A DNA stretch of 64,000 bases, from contig OZ234503.1 in NCBI GenBank assembly GCA_965153455.1, positions 8,772,157 to 8,836,156 of the forward strand, given 5' to 3'. Below the pieces are notes generated by a model. That model was not told where the DNA came from and made no database searches. It saw nothing but the letters and a program-made list of their open reading frames with translations. This document shows, piece by piece, positions 59,291 through 64,000 of the stretch; the stretch's first letter is position 1, and every line of letters begins with the position of its first letter. The DNA is from Sphagnum compactum (lineage: Eukaryota > Bryophyta > Sphagnopsida > Sphagnales). Position numbers and translations under genes: made by a program.

Positions 59291-60287
59291 AGTTGAAAAC
59301 ACATGGAATGGAGTTGGAAAGTGTGTTTGAAGAACCTGGTGTATTGAAGTTTTATCATGAAGTTTCACCATGAAAATTTTACCATGTTTTCAGTGTAGGT
59401 GCAACTTCACCCAAGGCCCTGTACTACCCAAAGACTTGAAGCACAAATGGAGTAAACCAGTGTTGTGGGGTTCATTGATTTTCCAAAGAATCACCGGTTC
59501 TGGGTATTTCAAACTGATCAGAATCAAAGAACCAGCTGGTTCCAGGTATTTCAAAAGCCTGAAAGATTTGACGGTTTTCATGAAAGAACCAACAGTTCTT
59601 TCCCAGTTTTTACTCTCTCTTTTCTCCTGACTCTGGTGATTGAAAATACCTCCCAAATCAGTTAATTTTCAAAAAAAATTATTTTTAATTTCCCTTGTCA
59701 GCGAAATTTCGCCAATGATAAAAGGCTAACTCTTTATGTTATAATTTGAAAATGGCAAAGTGGAAAATGTGAAGTGCAAAGTCTGAACTCTTTTTTAACA
59801 TAAAATAGAGTTATCCGTAAAGTCACCCTGTCTTCACCCTCTCTTTGGGCCTGCTCCCCCCCCCCCCCCCTATCCCCTCTTTCACTTTTGTGGTATCCGC
59901 AAAGTAAGGAAATTTTATTAAATTTCAGTATGAGATGCTAAAAATATCTAAGAGTACAAGTCAAACCTACAAAATGGTAAAATCGTAATGCAAAGCACGG
60001 AATGGACAAAAGTGTAATAAAGCACCAAATCCAAAATCCCAAGGTAAAAGTATGAAGTACCAAATGTGAAATTCAAGCGGTACTAGTCTGAAGTACAAAA
60101 GTCTGAAAATCCCAATGTCAAATTAGGATATCCTTGAGTTAATAGTCCTTTAATAGTCCTTAAATGAGCACCCACTTTGGTACCAAGAGTGGCCTCATTT
60201 AAGTACCAAAGTACTTGGTACCTTTACTTTTTTGAGTAAGGCCTCTTCTTAGTGGCCATATTAAGCCCCCAAAAAGAGACCCTGATT
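59291..60287. other. Intergenic region left by truncation of the gypsy element
   Basis: No gag or protease is recognisable. At 59430-59600 short related phrases (accggttctgggtatttcaaa; accagctggttccaggtattt) form an imperfect internal repeat. A C-tract of about 14 lies near 59857-59870. Non-coding as far as I can see. Confidence 0.45.
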
Positions 60288-60822
60288 TATCTATGAAGGA
60301 AGGTAGTTTGTTTGTTTTCTTTGTACTTATGAGATCACCGAACCCAGATGCTTCAGATCATGTTCTTGGTCTCTTTGGAAAGCTCTTGATGAGGAGGAGT
60401 GCATGCGCTTGGTTCCATGATGCTTGGACTTGCAGTGCAAAAGTTGTTGAATATTGAATGATTTCTTCACTGAAAATTAAATTAAATCGTAGCTGAAAAT
60501 TTCTGAGGAATTGGAATGTGCCTTTGATATTGTTGGAAATATCTTGATGAGCAGGATTTAATGGAATTTATTTTGGTAAGATTTGGATGCAAAATGTGGG
60601 AGATATTGAGTTTTAAGTGATTTCTGCCACTGAAAATTCAAATAAATTTCAAAAATCCAGGTTTTGGAAGGAAAAATCAGTTGAGAATGTGCTAGCACGT
60701 GAAGGCTTACCACTCAATTCAAGCATGATTTCATTTCATATTTGGCTGTTCAAAAAATCGATACATACATTGCAAAACAATGTTCACATGTGGAGTTTCC
60801 CTATTTTGTAATGAGTTCACAC
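60288..60822 (+). repeat. Dispersed repeat family B, copy 2
   Basis: Direct copy of the block at 44474-45004, same orientation, with small indels. The flanks of the two copies differ, which fixes the element ends near these coordinates. Non-coding. Confidence 0.85.
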
Positions 60823-61482
60823 AATTGGGGATTTTTACTATGGTACCAATGTGGGTGCTAGTTCACCAAAGGCCTTAAATGTGTTTGAAGTTTTCTCAGA
60901 TTTTGTAATTTTTTTGTTTACCCAAAAAGACGTGCTCTCAAGAGGAGAGGACTGTCTCATTAAACGAACAAGATGTGACAAAAGTAAATTTTAAACCGCC
61001 CTCAAAACGCGGTTGCCTAAAGTGTGTAAATCATTGTGTTGTGCAACAAGTACGAAAGATGGTGGCTTTTCATTTTTAGTGTATGTTTTTTTGGGGGGCA
61101 TTCCGTAAAGAGCATGGTACATGCCCCATGGTACATACAGCCAGACCCTAAACCTGCCCACCACCGGCATTGAGTTGTGTCCAACATTTTGTACAAGAAT
61201 AATTGAAAAAAATAACATGACCCTTTACAGGACAGCAAACCCTAATTTAAGACCTTAGTTTTAGGCATAGTTTTTGGGGTATTTTGGTAGGTTGGGTTGT
61301 TGGAACTATTTGCCAAAAGTCTGTGTAAAAGCAATTTCCCCACCCTTTTTGGGGGGGATTCTTTTTGGGAAAAATGAAACATAAAATAAAAATTCTGCTG
61401 GTGGTTTACAGAGGGTAATAATGCTCTCGGAGCGTCAAGGCATTCCCAAAACAAGCATCCCTCAGCTCCACTTCAAACGGGC
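60823..61482. other. Intergenic region, no gene recognised
   Basis: No coding or RNA gene is seen. A short local duplication (catggtacatgcc / catggtacatac) sits at about 61111-61130. Confidence 0.45.
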
Positions 61483-61610
61483 ACTTATTTCAGGAATGCC
61501 CCACCCTTGGGGCATTACGTATAGTAGAAGGGTCTACCGTTAGACCACTTATTTTCAGGAATGCCACGCCCTTGGGGCATTACGTATAGGAGAAGGGTCT
61601 ACCGTTAGAC
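61483..61610. repeat. 64/65-bp tandem duplication containing a hairpin
   Basis: Two units, 61483-61546 and 61547-61610, share acttattt(t)caggaatgcc, cttggggcattacgtata and agaagggtctaccgttagacc. In unit 1 aatgcccca/tggggcatt forms a perfect 9-bp stem around ccct; unit 2 has lost two pairing positions. Confidence 0.8.
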
Positions 61611-61913
61611 CCTTGATGGATTTTTGGTAGCACAACTGTGCTGGCCTTGTGAGTGACGACTGTTGCCTTCAATCCAAGAAGGCTCTAAATGTAGACCCTT
61701 CACCCACAAAAAAGAAACACCAACTTTTCTTTTTAAAACAGGAAGCCTACAACGAATTCATAAGGACCTGTTGATGACTGGTCAGCTGGTCAGCGGGATG
61801 TTATGAATTCGTAAGCATCCAGTGCGAGTTTACAAATGAGAATCGACCCAAGAAAAAACAAAAATAAAAACAAAAAATGTATAACGGTATTGAAATTTGG
61901 GTAATTGCGTGTG

Positions 61914-62185
61914 ACAGAAATTTGGTTTGGTACATATATGATTGGAGAGAGTCAAGACACGACACACACGTAGAGAGTCTCTGAGAGAGACAGAAGAGTT
62001 CTGTATCAGGAGCTGCAGAATTTTGAAGGTTTGGCCATTTCACAAAGCTAACAGAAATTTGGTTTGGTACATATATGATTGGAGAGAGTCAAGACACGAC
62101 ACACATAGAGAGTCTCTGAGAGAGACAGAAGAGTTCTGTATCAGGAGCTGCAGAATTTTGAAGGTTTGGCCATTTCACAAAGCTA
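61914..62185. repeat. Recent 137/135-bp tandem duplication
   Basis: Unit 1 (61914-62050) and unit 2 (62051-62185) both run from acagaaatttggtttggtac to ggccatttcacaaagcta. By eye they differ only by a 2-bp deletion in unit 2 (cacacacgtag versus cacacatag), so the duplication is very young or maintained. Non-coding; the frame open through both units is a by-product. Confidence 0.92.
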
Positions 62186-62189
62186 CCTA

Positions 62190-62220
<31 letters not shown>

Positions 62221-62228
62221 CTATCTAC
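62186..62228. repeat. ATCT/CT microsatellite
   Basis: Immediately after the 137-bp duplication, a run of ctct and atct units (ctatctatctatctatctat) about 40 bp long. Confidence 0.9.
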
Positions 62229-63509
62229 TATTGATTACAGAAACAGTCCCCAGGCTCCATTCAAATGCAACTCTCCCCTCCCCAATTATACAGATGTTGG
62301 AACCAAACTGCTGTGAAGACATGATATTTTTGTTGGCCATATTCCAGAGGTAACGGATTTGGCACAGGTGTGAAGATTTTGGAGTAAAATTGCGGTGGCG
62401 TGAACTTGGAACCAATCTATGGGGTGACACACGTGGAGACCTATTTGTATTTGCTCGGCTGGAATCTTTGCTTTCATTTTGTTTCCCGTTAGAATCTTTC
62501 CTCTTGCCCTCAAATTACTTAACCGTATTCTACCAGTTTCATATCATTTATACCCGATTCTGTTGGAACTTAACATAAAGGCCTGAGTCATTACGCAATG
62601 AGCTGTTTGTTTGTTGAATTCATCCACAACAGACCGTTTGTCTCACTCTGATCATGAACACCACCACCCAATACTCTTGTTCAGAGTGAGCCTTCACGAA
62701 AGCACAAAGTTTTGAATCGGATTCCAAACACCTCAAAGTTGCTTAATTTTTTTCCTTTCCCCCAAAAGAGGTATATGAACGGATTTGCAAGCTTTTCTCT
62801 AGATTCTCTTCACCATCCACCTCCTTTCTAGAATCAGCATCCACCACTTCCTTTTATTTTGGCTTCTTTTTGTAAAAATCATGTTTTGACACTGCCACCA
62901 AGGGTTAGGTAGTAACAGCTCCTTTTTCCTACAACCCATTTTTGTTGCTTTGCTTTTCTTTTCTTGTCTTGGTTGGAAACACACACTATATAACCAATAA
63001 TAGATGAATGGGTTCTTATGAGAAATGACAAAATGAGTATGGTCTTTGTTTGTTGTACTACCTACTTCAATTCTTTTGGTGCATAATTATTATTTATGGA
63101 GCCACACTCTTCCAAGAATTGATGTAGTGTGGAGATTTATATATCTATATATTTTTTTATTCATTTGTTATTATGACCCATTCAATGTTTTCTTGAGAAT
63201 GATTTATAAAGAGTTCAAACTTCAAATCTGACTATTGAAGTGGAGTAAAAGCCCACAAGAGTCTGAAAAGATTGGAATCATTTCTCTCATGCAACTAGCC
63301 TACTCACTTGTTTAGTTTTGTTACAAAGCTCTGCATTCCATCATGATGTTCCAGAATGGGGGGCACTTCCACCATAAGACCAAGTTGACGCTTCTCCTTA
63401 AATGCTGGTTACCATCAAAGAAGTGTGTCTCTCATTTGTTGTGTTTTCTTTTGTTGTTGTAAGTATCATGCAGTGACCATTAACCCTGAGCCATACCTGA
63501 CATGATTGA
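62229..63509. other. Intergenic region, no gene recognised
   Basis: Nothing recognisable beyond ordinary AT-rich sequence and short chance ORFs on both strands. Confidence 0.45.
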
Positions 63510-63780
63510 TGCAGATGGTGAAGCTCGACCCTGCACCATACCCAACAAGAATGTGCAAGGTCGAGCTCCACCTTAGTGTATCCTAGACAGGATGCGCAAA
63601 AGGTAGAGCTTGACCTTGCGCCATATCCGACAGAATGTGCAAGGTCCAGCTCCACCTTATGGCATTCTAGACAGGAATGTGCAAGGTAGAGCTTGACCTT
63701 GCACCATATCCAACAGGATGTGCATTGTTGTTGAGCTCAACCCTGCGCCAAACCCAACAAGTTGCATATGATTGAGCTCA
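63510..63780. repeat. Degenerate minisatellite, about 84-bp period, three to four units
   Basis: Units begin at gct(c/t)gacc(c/t)tgc(a/g)cca near 63523, 63608 and 63691, with a shortened unit near 63735. Each contains an ac(a/-)gaatgtgcaaggt(c/a)(g/c)agctccacctt-type block, and unit boundaries form near-palindromes (caaggtagagcttgaccttg), so the array can fold back on itself. Translation on the - strand shows the periodicity as repeated ELDLAHS. Non-coding array. Confidence 0.8.
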
Positions 63781-64000
63781 ACTATTCACCATCAATGATT
63801 TAATTCCACATATAATAAAGGACATTAGAAATAAAAAGGTTTTGAACCACTACTTACCTATGTCCTTATCAATAAATTAATGCACAAATGAAACATTTTA
63901 AAATTTCACAAAAATAATTGAGATATAAATTCAATAATATAAAAACATTTTCCACCAAACCAAACTATATTTCAATTCTTAAAACTCATGTAATTCATTT

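Noticed and set aside
61942-62316. 124-codon ORF with a duplicated peptide
   Set aside because: The peptide repeat simply reflects the 137-bp DNA duplication; the 2-bp difference and lack of homology argue against a protein.
63398-63655. ORF with repeated ELDLAHS peptide
   Set aside because: By-product of the 84-bp minisatellite.
63510-63780. CRISPR-like array
   Set aside because: Repeat units are long, diverged and contiguous without spacers, in a plant nuclear genome.

Overview
This is nuclear DNA of a land plant. It holds intron-containing genes with GT-AG (and two apparent GC-AG) introns, plant-specific families (NAC, WOX, CRIB-RhoGAP/RopGAP), a plant-type RNA polymerase III subunit, and LTR and non-LTR retroelement remains. 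The WOX gene belongs to the old WOX13-type clade. Gene spacing is about one gene per 10 kb, introns are mostly 80-1250 nt, and the intergenic DNA is very AT-rich. I infer a non-angiosperm plant (bryophyte, lycophyte or fern-like) with low confidence. No species is named.

Layout: (1) 82-960, + strand, last exon of a NAC transcription factor. (2) 961-15.7 kb, intergenic. It contains a ~0.5 kb-arm foldback (5.8-6.8 kb), a decayed multi-exon fragment of an At4g15545-like coiled-coil gene (7.15-7.75 kb) and an extremely AT-rich tract (7.8-12.4 kb). (3) 15.8-18.4 kb, + strand, a WOX13-like homeobox gene with a frame-broken upstream exon embedded in a tandem duplication. (4) 20.67-32.59 kb, - strand, a complete 37-exon gene for the second-largest subunit of RNA polymerase III (NRPC2/RPC2, 1150 aa). 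Telo-box and E2F-like motifs lie upstream of it. (5) 33-37.7 kb, AT-rich, with a LINE 3' remnant and a dispersed repeat. (6) 37.8-40.8 kb, + strand, a complete 10-exon ELMO-domain gene (348 aa). (7) 41-49 kb, intergenic, with a LINE reverse-transcriptase relic and a ~530 bp dispersed repeat. (8) 49.18-51.47 kb, - strand, a complete five-exon RopGAP (CRIB + RhoGAP, 448 aa). (9) 52-64 kb, repeat-rich, with a second copy of each dispersed repeat, a 5'-truncated Ty3/gypsy pol whose integrase ends in a degenerate PHD finger, and several tandem duplications and minisatellites.

The genes are ordinary single plant genes, not an operon or cluster. ELMO-domain proteins and RopGAPs both belong to small-GTPase biology, but nothing shows that the two loci work together. 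All three long gene models add up to intact frames (3453, 1047 and 1347 nt), so they are probably functional. I found no convincing undescribed multi-gene system. The most unusual signals are the PHD finger on the retroelement integrase, the long hairpin, the captured gene fragment with an eroded intron, and the broken conserved exon upstream of the WOX homeobox.
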